From assembly GCA_021796055.1 (NCBI GenBank), contig JAJYOS010000365.1, forward strand, positions 1-6,707: a stretch of DNA of 6,707 bases. The letters run 5' to 3'. The position numbers and the translations under genes were made by a program. A model generated the notes under the pieces. That model made no database searches. It had not been told where the DNA came from and saw only the letters and a program-made list of their open reading frames with translations. Shown here one piece after another: positions 1 to 6,444 of this stretch (its first letter is position 1; each line of letters begins with the position of its first letter). The DNA is from Bacteroidota bacterium. Lineage in GTDB: Bacteria; Bacteroidota; Kryptoniia; Kryptoniales; JAKASW01.

Positions 1-213
1 CTGAGACGTCCCCCTTCAACTTCATCATCAGCTCGCCGACTTCCGCTCCCCTTTTCCCATTGACCACCTGCTTCGACGAAACACTCCCGTTTTCAGCCAA
101 CTCCTCCCTCCTATGTCGGATTTCAGGGGTTGTGGCGAGTAATGTCTTACTGAAAGGGTTACAGTTAACAGCAGTGTGATATGAAACCGCCGAGAACGCA
201 TAAGGGCACAAAG
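1..213 (-). pseudogene. Possible 5' end of an unidentified gene running off the left edge, apparently frame-disrupted
   Basis: On the minus strand the frame with codons starting at 4, 7, 10 and so on is open from 229 to the window edge. Over about 150-2 it reads like real protein: a charged helical stretch (PEIRHRREELAENG) followed by KRGAEVGELMMKLKGDVS. Its only in-frame start is a TTG at 211. A different frame has an ATG at 201-199 followed by a basic and then hydrophobic stretch (MRSRRFHITLLLTVTLS), which resembles a signal peptide. A shift of one base backwards near position 150 would join this leader to the coding-like frame. This could be a frameshifted exported protein, or the leader could be chance and the TTG the true start. 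No Shine-Dalgarno sequence stands before either start. The product is not recognised, and the claim rests only on the look of the translation. Confidence 0.3.
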
Positions 214-470
214 ACCAACATTTATGATATTAAGACTCGGCACACTTTTCGAGCATGGCGGGTAGAATAATACCAGACATTACCTCTCGTAGGTGAGGCA
301 TTACTTGTGTCGAAGATGTTCAAAAAGGAGCACGGAATATCGTGGTTCTTGTCCGAGACAGGGCTGGTCACGAACACTGACCGCGATACAGGTGAGCACG
401 CCAACTTGAGGAGGTTGAAGCATAATCATCGAACTGCTGATGATCATTCATCTATGTGGGAACACAATGT
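214..470. other. Intergenic stretch with no recognised content
   Basis: Short open frames exist on both strands (plus 307-528, minus 222-404), but neither has a ribosome binding site, a domain-like composition or any recognisable motif. I see no strong hairpin followed by a T run and no tandem repeat. It may hold the promoter of the leftward gene at the window edge and the 3' flank of the small membrane gene, but no specific element can be defended. Confidence 0.5.
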
Positions 471-842
471 CTACAAATCAGGTTTGTCCGGCCGATCTCT
501 TTCCTGCGTCAATAAATTACTCACGTGACTCGCGTCGACGACCCACTCGCCGAAAAAAAGTCTGAGTACAAAACAGTAGAAGAAGGTTAACAGGGGAAAA
601 GGACTTAGAGCAGTCACCACGACAATATTGCCGACATCAATAAACGCGAGGACAGTCGGAACAACAACCATAATCAAAAATGCAATCTGCCACCCCCATT
701 TCCTATTCTTGTGCAACACCCAGAGAACATACTGCGCAATTACGACTGCAAGGAGAACCACCATAACGTAAATCAAATGGAACGGGATTCGAAATCCAGG
801 GACTAAGGTTAAGAAAAGGAGAGATCCAGAGGCGATAGGCAA
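471..842 (-). CDS. Small unidentified integral membrane protein, possibly 5'-frameshifted
   Basis: The 123-residue reading has about three strongly hydrophobic segments, near residues 22-43, 51-69 and 72-97. A short basic-aromatic loop (HKNRKWGW) separates the first two, and the tail is charged and polar (QERDRPDKPDL). This is a normal layout for a small inner-membrane protein, but no family is recognised. The start is weak: the only in-frame candidate near the 5' end is a TTG at 842-840 with no Shine-Dalgarno sequence, and an in-frame TGA at 881-879 closes the frame upstream. Another frame immediately upstream reads RLKRLRYWPSYDLF into a run of six T (846-841). Removing one T would join it to this frame, so the gene may be a frameshifted remnant of a somewhat longer protein. 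It lies on the same strand as the broken barrel gene behind it. It could also be a chance hydrophobic frame, although the clean helix-loop-helix pattern argues against that. Confidence 0.5.
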   Translation of the reverse strand: MPIASGSLLFLTLVPGFRIPFHLIYVMVVLLAVVIAQYVLWVLHKNRKWGWQIAFLIMVVVPTVLAFIDVGNIVVVTALSPFPLLTFFYCFVLRLFFGEWVVDASHVSNLLTQERDRPDKPDL

Positions 843-984
843 AAAAGAGATCGTACGAAGGCCAATAGCGCAACCGCTTCAGGCGGGCGACATTTCCCTC
901 ATGTCCAAACTCTCCGAGCGCGCTCGTCGACTCCAGAATGTTCTTTTCGTTCTACTTCTGTTCCAATTATTGACTGCAAGCAGA
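843..984. other. Short gap between membrane ORF and barrel remnant
   Basis: On the minus strand a frame open from about 951 reads through 35 codons to the T run at 846-841 and may be the N-terminal part of the membrane protein at 471-842. It has no ATG, GTG or TTG near its beginning; the only in-frame TTG lies late, shortly before the YWPSYDLF stretch. No terminator hairpin was found behind the barrel remnant. Confidence 0.35.
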
Positions 985-1488
985 TCAAAGCACCCTGAAT
1001 AGAAGAACCAAACCGACGCCCGAACCCGATTTCAATTCCTCTCTGTCTTCGGAGCCCAAAAGGGTTACCATCGAGTAACCCAGATGTAACTTTCCGCCAA
1101 CGGGCCCGAAGAGATTCATGCGCACGCCTGCCGAAAGAGACGCCCCCATTCTTATTCCTCCGCCAGCCGTTCCTTCAGTGCTACTGAAGCGGTTGTGAAT
1201 GGTCAGCCTCGTATCGCCATGGAAGCTGTATATAAAGTTGATGCCGACATAATGCGCGACCACGTAGTCAATTAATTGTCATTCAGCGCCAGTAGCCAGA
1301 CTAAGAACATTTGCGCGGGTTTTCAGTGAACCCGTCGTATATACCGTGTTGTACCACGCCGGGCTATACGCTGCGAAAGAATCTGCGCCGCCGCGCGACT
1401 CAGCGTAGGAGAATCCTGCACTGATAATCACGGGCGAGTGAACTTCAGAAAGAATATTTGTGCTATCGAGACTTAAGTGAACTACCAT
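985..1488 (-). pseudogene. Outer-membrane beta-barrel protein, C-terminal remnant with in-frame stop
   Basis: Reading leftwards from the ATG at 1488, the frame runs through about 69 codons, meets TGA at 1279-1281, and continues in the same frame to a TGA at 985-987. Both halves look like the same protein. They show alternating hydrophobic and polar strands with glycine and aromatic residues (SPVIISAGFSYAESRGG, YVGINFIYSFHGDTRLTI, GGIRMGASLSAGVRMNLFGP, KLHLGYSMVTLLGSEDRE), as in membrane beta-barrels, and the end (GVGLVLLFRVL) could be a last strand. Changing the TGA to TGG would restore continuity (GAE-W-QLIDYVV). No signal peptide or first strands precede it; instead the frame upstream of 1488 runs into a hairpin cluster. 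The best reading is a barrel gene that has lost its 5' end and gained a nonsense mutation. Alternatives are a sequencing error at the TGA, or reinitiation at the GTG at 1263-1261. The exact barrel family is not recognised. Confidence 0.5.
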
Positions 1489-1489
1489 C

Positions 1490-1661
1490 GGCAAAGCCTG
1501 TCGCTTCTGAGAGGCATCCGTCGAAGACGGACGCCTCGCGAAAAGCGGTGATCCGCCGTCGGCGGATTTTTGATCTGGACACCCGTCCATTTCAATGGAT
1601 GGCTGCTAAATGGCTGGACCCAGCGAAGCTGTCTTCCCAGTACCACTGCCGTAGACAGTGG
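1490..1661. repeat. Cluster of small inverted repeats (REP/MITE-like), including a terminator-like hairpin
   Basis: Several hairpins lie nearly end to end. At 1511-1537, arms GAGGCATCCGTC and GACGGACGCCTC flank loop GAA; the single A/C mismatch becomes a G-U pair if the minus strand is transcribed, giving a full 12-pair stem. At 1551-1567, ATCCGCC and GGCGGAT flank GTC, followed by TTTTT. At 1586-1599, TCCATT and AATGGA lie 2 bases apart. At 1621-1631, CAGC and GCTG flank GAA. At 1643-1661, CCACTG and CAGTGG are 7 bases apart. A direct repeat ATGGCTG occurs at 1599 and 1610. Stacked hairpins of this sort are typical of dispersed intergenic repeat elements, but copy number cannot be judged from one window. 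The cluster sits exactly where the barrel gene loses its 5' part. Confidence 0.55.
1551..1571 (+). terminator. Rho-independent terminator-like hairpin
   Basis: A seven-pair GC-rich stem (ATCCGCC with GGCGGAT) closes a GTC loop and runs into five T residues on the plus strand, which is the form of an intrinsic terminator. No plus-strand gene lies upstream to be terminated, and the hairpin sits inside a run of other inverted repeats. It may therefore be part of a repeat element and act as a terminator only incidentally. Confidence 0.35.
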
Positions 1662-1802
1662 ATTTCTAAGTCGGACTAAACCGGCTTACGGCTGGGCTGC
1701 AACAAATTCATACAGAAGATGGTGTCTCTGAGTTTTTTCTGTCGCGCTCGAGTTCTCCGAATGGATCCATTTGGGAAGCCAAAGCACAACCATGTTGATC
1801 AC
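1662..1802. other. 3' flank of the peptidase gene; no clear terminator
   Basis: This is the downstream side of the leftward permease-peptidase operon. It contains a perfect 12-base palindrome AATGGATCCATT at 1760-1771 and a run of six T (plus strand) near 1734-1739. No stem followed by a T run on the minus strand was found, so the operon's terminator is not identified. Nothing coding is apparent. Confidence 0.4.
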
Positions 1803-2780
1803 TTACTTCCAGATCTTCACGTCGAATGTTCCACCTGATGTCGCAACGCCACGGAACATTCCAGTGGTGTTGAAGTCCATCGCGTAATTCCCGCGCCTGT
1901 CGACAGCGATGACTCCCCCGTCGCCGGGTTTCAACACATCATGGATGATGTAATGGACTGCCTCTTTCAGGGACATCCCTTTGTACGCCATGAGTGCATT
2001 AATATTGAAGCCAACAGCGTACCTGATGTACTGCTCGCCGATCCCTGTCCCGGAAACAGCGCAAGTCTGGTTGTTCGCATAAGTTCCGTCACCGATGCAC
2101 GGTGAGTCACCGATACGACCGGGCAATTTGCCCGTCAGGCCCCCGGTCGAGGTCCCGGCTGCAAGATTTCCGTACTCATCGAGACAAACGCACCCGACCG
2201 TACCATGGTCATGCCTCTTGATCTTATTCATATATTCTTCAAGCTCCGTCTTTCGCTGAGGAGTATCGAAGTAGCTGTTCGGGACCCATTTCAACCCCAT
2301 CTGTTTTCCGAAATCGTCAGCACCCTGGTAGGCAAGAAGGATGTGCCGTGTTTTTTCCATGACGAGTTTCGCGAGAGTTATCGGGTGAGCGATATGTTCG
2401 ACTCCCGCCACCGCACCGGCATCGAGATTCTCGCCGTTCATAATCGCGGCGTCAAGCTCGTGCCGCCCCGCAGAAGTATAAACTGCACCGATACCGGCAT
2501 TGAACTTCGGATCTGTCTCGAAATAGCGAATCACGTCCTCGACAGCTTCGAGGCTCGTGCCACCTTTTGCGAGAACATTTCTGCCGATGGTCAATGCCTT
2601 CTTGAGAGAACCAAGATAAGCATCTCTAACCGCATCCGGTATTGTCTCCGGGATAGTTCCGGCTCCGCCGTGGATGACAATCGTGTATTTGCTCGATCTT
2701 CCCTGAGCCTTCCCGGATGCTGCAAGCATTTGCGACAAGAACAGCGATGCCAGAACAACAAAAAGAATCCTAATTCTCAT
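1803..2780 (-). CDS. Exported isoaspartyl peptidase / L-asparaginase (Ntn-hydrolase, plant-type)
   Basis: This 325-residue protein belongs to the N-terminal-nucleophile family of isoaspartyl aminopeptidases/asparaginases (E. coli IaaA type). These release aspartate from beta-aspartyl dipeptides and hydrolyse asparagine. Seen in the sequence: the strand VIHGGAGT (35-42), the FNAGIGAVYTSAG loop (93-105), and the self-cleavage site DHG-TVG with the nucleophile at Thr194. Further family residues are Thr212 (GTSTGG), Arg222 and Asp225 (GRIGDSP), and Thr245-Gly246 (SGTGIGE). Their spacing from Thr194 matches the E. coli enzyme, so the site looks complete and the precursor should split into alpha (up to Gly193) and beta subunits. 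Residues 1-26 form a signal peptide (basic RIR, then a hydrophobic core to about 21), with cleavage likely near ASG or KAQ and no lipobox cysteine, so it should act in the periplasm. The ATG overlaps the permease stop (ATGA), and an AGGAG at 2792-2788 sits 7 bases upstream. The frame is intact and the length normal. Confidence 0.95.
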   Translation of the reverse strand: MRIRILFVVLASLFLSQMLAASGKAQGRSSKYTIVIHGGAGTIPETIPDAVRDAYLGSLKKALTIGRNVLAKGGTSLEAVEDVIRYFETDPKFNAGIGAVYTSAGRHELDAAIMNGENLDAGAVAGVEHIAHPITLAKLVMEKTRHILLAYQGADDFGKQMGLKWVPNSYFDTPQRKTELEEYMNKIKRHDHGTVGCVCLDEYGNLAAGTSTGGLTGKLPGRIGDSPCIGDGTYANNQTCAVSGTGIGEQYIRYAVGFNINALMAYKGMSLKEAVHYIIHDVLKPGDGGVIAVDRRGNYAMDFNTTGMFRGVATSGGTFDVKIWK

Positions 2781-2797
2781 CTTGCCTCTCCTTCTTT
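2777..2797 (-). promoter_or_regulatory. ATGA stop/start overlap with strong ribosome binding site
   Basis: The permease TGA (2779-2777) and the peptidase ATG (2780-2778) share bases. AAGGAGAGG at 2793-2785 lies inside the last permease codons and gives an AGGAG core 7 bases before the ATG. This fixes the peptidase start and indicates translational coupling within one transcript. Confidence 0.85.
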
Positions 2798-4267
2798 GAG
2801 GACAGCAGATTTATCATCGGCAGTAAGAAGCTTGCTGTGCCATCTCCCGTATGAGAAATAGATTATCAATCCAACAGCCAGCCATATGAAGAATCGCAGC
2901 CAGGTTATCGTCGGCAGTCCGAGCATCAAATAAACACAGAAGAGAATCCCGAGAATCGGGACGGCTGGAACGAACGGCGTTCTGAATCCTCTTTTTGCAT
3001 CCGGCTCCTTAACACGTAGGATCAACACTCCGGCACAGACAAGCACGAACGCGAAGAGTGTCCCAATATTGGTAAGCTCCGCAGCCTCACTTATGTTTGC
3101 AATCGCAGCAAAGAATGCAACGAAGACGCCAGTTAAAATCGTCGTTACGTGGGGGGTCCGATATTTCGGATGCACTTTGGAAAAGCTCGGGGGTAGAAGA
3201 CCATCGCGCGACATCGAGAAAAATATCCGCGGCTGCCCCATCTGGAACACTAGCAAAACTGCGGTCGTGGCAATGACCGCGCCGAAAGCTACTATTCCCG
3301 CTGCCCAGTCGAGATGTATGATGTGCAATGCTAATGACAGCGGCTCGGCGGTGGCGAGTTTCGTATAAGGCACAAGACCTGTCAGCACAAGGGCGACCGC
3401 AATATAAAGGACGGTCGAAATCACAAGCGATGCTATCATACCGATCGGCAGTGTCTTTGCCGGGTTCTTCGTCTCTTCGGCTGCTGTCGAGACGGCGTCG
3501 AATCCGATGTATGCGAAGAAAACTATCGCGGCACCGGTCTGGATTCCCTTCCAGCCGTTGGGTGCAAACGGCGTCCAGTTTGAAGGCTTGATGAAAAAAA
3601 TCCCTATGCCGATGAAGAAAAGAAGAATCACAATCTTGATTACGACCATAACAGAGTTAAACGTCGCACTCTCTCTGATGCCGATGACGAGTATGTAAGT
3701 AATGAGTGCAACTATGAGCACCGCGAAAAGGTTGAAAACGATCGGGACCCCGAAGATATGCGGCGCAGTCTGAATCAGCCCCGGCTGACTGAGCGCCGTG
3801 CGAAAGTCGGTGAGAAGGTACCATGGTAGATGAATTCCAAAACCGCCAAGCAGCTCCTGGAAGTATCCTGCCCAGCTTATTGCGACCGCAATGTTGCCAA
3901 CCGCATATTCGAGAATTAGATCCCACCCGATTATCCATGCGACCAATTCTCCGAGAGATGCATAAGAATAAGTGTATGCGCTTCCGGCAATCGGTATCAT
4001 GGACGCGATCTCAGCATAGCAAAGGGCAGCGAAGCCACATGCTATACCGGTAAGGATGAATGAGATCACCAGTGCGGGTCCGGCACCCAGATATTCGGAA
4101 CTTCCGGCGGCGGCGGTCCCCGTCATTGCAAAAATGCCGGCTCCGATGATTGCACCGACCCCAAGCGTGGTCAGGTCGAATGCGTTGAGACTTCGTTTGA
4201 GTTTGTACTCTGGTTTTTCACTATCTGCTAAAATGTCGGAGAGCTTCTTGGTACGGAATAGATTCAT
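2777..4267 (-). CDS. APC-superfamily amino-acid permease (cationic amino-acid transporter / YfnA-like)
   Basis: This 496-residue inner-membrane protein would take up amino acids by secondary transport. Seen: TM1 with the unwound substrate-binding motif GVGAIIGAGIF (36-46), the segment YAEIASMIPIAGSAYTYSY (84-102), and a TM6-region motif FAYIGFDAVSTAAEETKNP (251-269). Also present are the loop QPRIFFSMSRDGLLP (345-359) and the late motif RGFRTPFVPAVPILG (426-440), all characteristic of the CAT/YfnA branch of the APC family. There are about 12 hydrophobic segments and a short charged C-terminus. The start at 4267 is preferred over an in-frame one at 4354. It has a GAGGG box 7 bases upstream, and the protein then begins with the usual short polar tail before TM1, whereas the extra 29 residues are not family-like. 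Substrate specificity cannot be read from sequence; the coupled peptidase makes aspartate or products of beta-aspartyl peptides reasonable candidates. The frame is intact with no missing segment. Confidence 0.93.
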   Translation of the reverse strand: MNLFRTKKLSDILADSEKPEYKLKRSLNAFDLTTLGVGAIIGAGIFAMTGTAAAGSSEYLGAGPALVISFILTGIACGFAALCYAEIASMIPIAGSAYTYSYASLGELVAWIIGWDLILEYAVGNIAVAISWAGYFQELLGGFGIHLPWYLLTDFRTALSQPGLIQTAPHIFGVPIVFNLFAVLIVALITYILVIGIRESATFNSVMVVIKIVILLFFIGIGIFFIKPSNWTPFAPNGWKGIQTGAAIVFFAYIGFDAVSTAAEETKNPAKTLPIGMIASLVISTVLYIAVALVLTGLVPYTKLATAEPLSLALHIIHLDWAAGIVAFGAVIATTAVLLVFQMGQPRIFFSMSRDGLLPPSFSKVHPKYRTPHVTTILTGVFVAFFAAIANISEAAELTNIGTLFAFVLVCAGVLILRVKEPDAKRGFRTPFVPAVPILGILFCVYLMLGLPTITWLRFFIWLAVGLIIYFSYGRWHSKLLTADDKSAVLKEGEAR

Positions 4268-4281
4268 AGGATTGCCCTCAA
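4268..4281 (-). promoter_or_regulatory. Ribosome binding site deciding the permease start
   Basis: On the minus strand TTGAGGG is followed by CAATCCT and ATG, so the GAGGG at 4279-4275 lies 7 bases before the ATG at 4267. This supports the 496-residue form over the longer reading that starts at 4354. Confidence 0.75.
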
Positions 4282-4371
4282 GAGTTAAAGGTGACTGGTT
4301 GCCGTAATGCAGAACATTTCCGCTCAATGTAGGGAGGGAAGCAAAGAAATTCAACTCGGCTGGGTGCTTGA

Positions 4372-4590
4372 CAAGAATTGTTTGTCCTCATGATCTCAAT
4401 TGATTATGTTAAAGTTCACAGTCACGAGGAACCGAGGTGGCAGGGATACGTGTTTGTGAAAACGTCGACTGCACCTGAATTAGAATACGATCCTAAATCA
4501 ATGACAAGAGATGACTACATCTTTGGGATTGCGGCAGCCGGGACAAACGGCGCGGAGACCATCCCCAAAGCGCAGCTCCCGACAGGATAG
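4372..4590 (+). pseudogene. Remnant resembling the C-terminal fibronectin-like domain of an M28-family peptidase
   Basis: An open frame of about 72 codons lies in the gap between the divergent permease and GH15 genes. Its C-terminal part (MTRDDYIFGIAAAGTNGAET, then IPKAQLPTG) and the preceding RWQGYVFVKTSTAPE resemble the end of the fibronectin-type-III-like domain that follows the catalytic domain in many secreted M28 zinc peptidases (typical pattern: W-x-GY, strand, TT-x-P, then S/T-K-D-N/D-Y-x-FG-V-x-A, then G-x-E-S-LP). The resemblance is from memory of the family, not from a search. No catalytic domain or metal ligands lie upstream, because the permease gene begins about 100 bases away. 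No ribosome binding site stands before the TTG at 4378 or the ATG at 4390. Its TAG stop (4588-4590) is in frame with, and two codons before, the GH15 GTG. The best reading is the 3' tail of a deleted gene; a chance ORF or a small new gene remain possible. Confidence 0.4.
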
Positions 4591-4599
4591 AGTAGAGTG
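4584..4599 (+). promoter_or_regulatory. Ribosome binding site and GTG start of the GH15 gene
   Basis: AGGA at 4584-4587 lies 9 bases before GTG at 4597-4599. An in-frame TAG at 4588-4590 rules out any start further upstream, and the translation from the GTG immediately gives the conserved family N-terminus, so this non-ATG start is well supported. Confidence 0.7.
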
Positions 4600-6441
4600 G
4601 CGAATTACAAGGAACTGGAGAGATACGGAATCATCGGCAACCTGGAGACATGCGCTCTGGTTGCCGACGACGGATCTATAGATTGGCTTTGCCTGCCGCA
4701 CATCGAGTCTCCTTCCGTGTTTGCGTCGATCCTTGACAATCAGAAGGGCGGCAGGTTTGCGATTACTCCGGTCGGCAAATACACATCCCGGCAGAATTAT
4801 ATTCGCGATACAAATGTGCTCTCTACTTTCTTTGATACCGAAGCAGGCAGTGCGGAACTCACTGACTTCATGCCGGTCCACCGGGGTGGCGATGAAAATC
4901 ATTCAGAACGTCACGCGATATATAGAAGATTGAGGTGCAACAACGGAGCAGCCGAGTTCGAAGTTGTTTTTTCGCCGCACTTCAATTATGCTCGCGAAGC
5001 CGGGACGCTGGCGTTGGCCGAAAATGGCATCGATGCTGCATGGCCGCATAACATGTGGCTCTTTCTTCAATCTCAAGTTCCACTTTCAGTGGACCACCAC
5101 TCAGCTTCTTCCCGCTTCAGCGTTAAAAGAGGCGAGCAGCTGTGGTTCGTTCTTCAATACGGAAAGAAAGAATTGCAGAGTAACGAAAGATGTGCTGAAG
5201 AGCTGAAAAGGACGGAAAGGTTTTGGAGTGAATGGGCAAACAAAGGTACGCTAAATGCCGCATTGAGAGACAGCCGATGGCGCGACCTGGTTGTAAGGTC
5301 GGGCCTCGTGCTAAAGCTCCTTGCACACGAAGACGGCGGAGCCATCTGCGCGGCTCCGACCACCTCTTTGCCCGAGTCGATAGGCGGCGGGAGAAACTGG
5401 GATTACAGGTACAACTGGATTCGGGACGCTTCGTTCACGGTGCAGGCGCTGTACCATCTTGGTCACCACGATGAAGCTCGCAAGCACCTGAGGTGGTTCG
5501 TCGATATTTGCAGGAGGTACCCTGACCCGTCGAAAATCCAGATCATGTACGGACTACATGGCCAGAGTGACCTGAGTGAATCCGAGCTCGTTCATCTCGA
5601 TGGATACATGGGCTCTCGACCGGTCAGGATTGGGAACGGTGCGGCAAAGCAGAGACAGCTCGACATATTCGGCGAGCTTCTCAATGCAATCTATGAGACC
5701 GAAAGATATGGAGACGAGATCCCTGAAGGCGAGCTGGAATTCATAACGAAGATTGTAGACTATGTATGCGAAGTATGGGACACTCCTGACTCGGGGATAT
5801 GGGAAGTCCGCGGAGGTCCGCGGCATTTCGTCTACTCGAAGCTGATGTGCTGGGTAGCTCTGGATCGCGGAATAAAAATCGTACAGCGTCGGCAGTATCG
5901 CGCGCCTACCGAGAAATGGGAAACTGTCCGCGAGCAAATAAAGAGGGCAATTCTGGAAAAAGGGTACAACGCCGAGATTGGAAGCTTTGTCCAATCGTTC
6001 GGGTCGGCCACACTCGATGCAACCAGCCTTCTCATTCCCCTGAGGGGATTATTGCCGCCCGACGATCCGAGAGTCAGTAAGACCATCGATGTAACTATGA
6101 AAAAGTTAACGACTCCATCGGGTTTAGTCTACAGGTACAACGGAGAAGATGGTTTAGCAGGAAAGGAGGGCGCTTTTCTTTTATGCTCGTTCTGGCTTGT
6201 GAATGCGCTCTCTTTGTCCGGTCGTATCACCGACGCCGAAGCGTTGTTCGATAAACTGACCGGGTACGCTGGCAAGACTGGACTGTTCTCGGAGGAAGTT
6301 GACCCCAATACCGGCAAGCAGCTTGGGAATTTCCCGCAAGCATTCAGCCATGTAGGAATAATAAACAGCGTGCTCTATCTTTCGCACTCGAGAGGAAGAT
6401 TGACAACCGGACCGACGCCTGCAGGTGCAATGGAACAGTAG
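4597..6441 (+). CDS. Glycoside hydrolase family 15 protein (glucoamylase / trehalase type)
   Basis: This 614-residue cytosolic enzyme has no signal peptide and is expected to hydrolyse alpha-glucosidic bonds of trehalose or maltooligosaccharides with inversion. The N-terminal beta-sandwich domain (about 1-200) starts with the trehalase-like signature IGNLETCALVADDGSIDW (13-30). The (alpha/alpha)6-barrel (about 225-600) carries APTTSLPES (253-261), the substrate-site segment NWDYRYNWIRDAS (267-279), and HLDGY-GSRPVRIGN (333-347). The general acid is probably Glu403 (GIWEVRGG) and the base Glu566 (LFSEEVDP, aligning with the PEQ motif of glucoamylases), followed by NFPQAFSHVGIINS (578-591). Length and motif order are normal and the frame is intact, so it should be active. 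Proteins of this layout include archaeal and mycobacterial trehalases as well as glucoamylases, and sequence alone does not separate these. It is divergent from the permease operon and convergent with the gene at 6445; no trehalose or glycogen gene is adjacent in view. Confidence 0.93.
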   Translation: MANYKELERYGIIGNLETCALVADDGSIDWLCLPHIESPSVFASILDNQKGGRFAITPVGKYTSRQNYIRDTNVLSTFFDTEAGSAELTDFMPVHRGGDENHSERHAIYRRLRCNNGAAEFEVVFSPHFNYAREAGTLALAENGIDAAWPHNMWLFLQSQVPLSVDHHSASSRFSVKRGEQLWFVLQYGKKELQSNERCAEELKRTERFWSEWANKGTLNAALRDSRWRDLVVRSGLVLKLLAHEDGGAICAAPTTSLPESIGGGRNWDYRYNWIRDASFTVQALYHLGHHDEARKHLRWFVDICRRYPDPSKIQIMYGLHGQSDLSESELVHLDGYMGSRPVRIGNGAAKQRQLDIFGELLNAIYETERYGDEIPEGELEFITKIVDYVCEVWDTPDSGIWEVRGGPRHFVYSKLMCWVALDRGIKIVQRRQYRAPTEKWETVREQIKRAILEKGYNAEIGSFVQSFGSATLDATSLLIPLRGLLPPDDPRVSKTIDVTMKKLTTPSGLVYRYNGEDGLAGKEGAFLLCSFWLVNALSLSGRITDAEALFDKLTGYAGKTGLFSEEVDPNTGKQLGNFPQAFSHVGIINSVLYLSHSRGRLTTGPTPAGAMEQ

Positions 6442-6444
6442 CGA

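Noticed and set aside
139..283. Nine-base inverted pair GTAATGTCT and AGACATTAC
   Set aside because: Short, 127 bases apart and with no flanking extension; likely chance.
307..528. 73-codon plus-strand ORF
   Set aside because: No ribosome binding site, mixed polar composition without pattern, and it overlaps the end of the more convincing membrane ORF on the other strand.
1279..1281. TGA read as an amino acid (alternative code or selenocysteine)
   Set aside because: TGA terminates the intact permease gene, tryptophan is encoded by TGG elsewhere, and no reason for selenocysteine in a beta-barrel or SECIS-like hairpin just after the codon was seen.
1458..1679. 73-codon plus-strand ORF
   Set aside because: It runs through the hairpin cluster; its composition reflects the inverted repeats rather than a protein.
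1490..1700. CRISPR array or integron attC site
   Set aside because: The hairpins differ from each other, with no repeated unit and regular spacers and no attC core sites.
2205..2861. 218-codon plus-strand ORF
   Set aside because: It lies antisense across the peptidase and the permease 3' end, both of which have clear motifs in their own frames; its translation has no domain-like features.
4268..4354. Longer permease start at 4354
   Set aside because: The extra 29 residues are not family-like, and a good ribosome binding site stands before the ATG at 4267.
4268..4596. Sigma-70 promoter candidates in the divergent gap (for example TTGTCA on the minus strand near 4370)
   Set aside because: No -10 element at suitable spacing was convincing, so no promoter is annotated.
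4498..4902. 134-codon minus-strand ORF
   Set aside because: Antisense to the GH15 N-terminal domain and the remnant upstream; no recognisable product.
5554..5994. 146-codon minus-strand ORF
   Set aside because: Antisense shadow of the GH15 catalytic domain.
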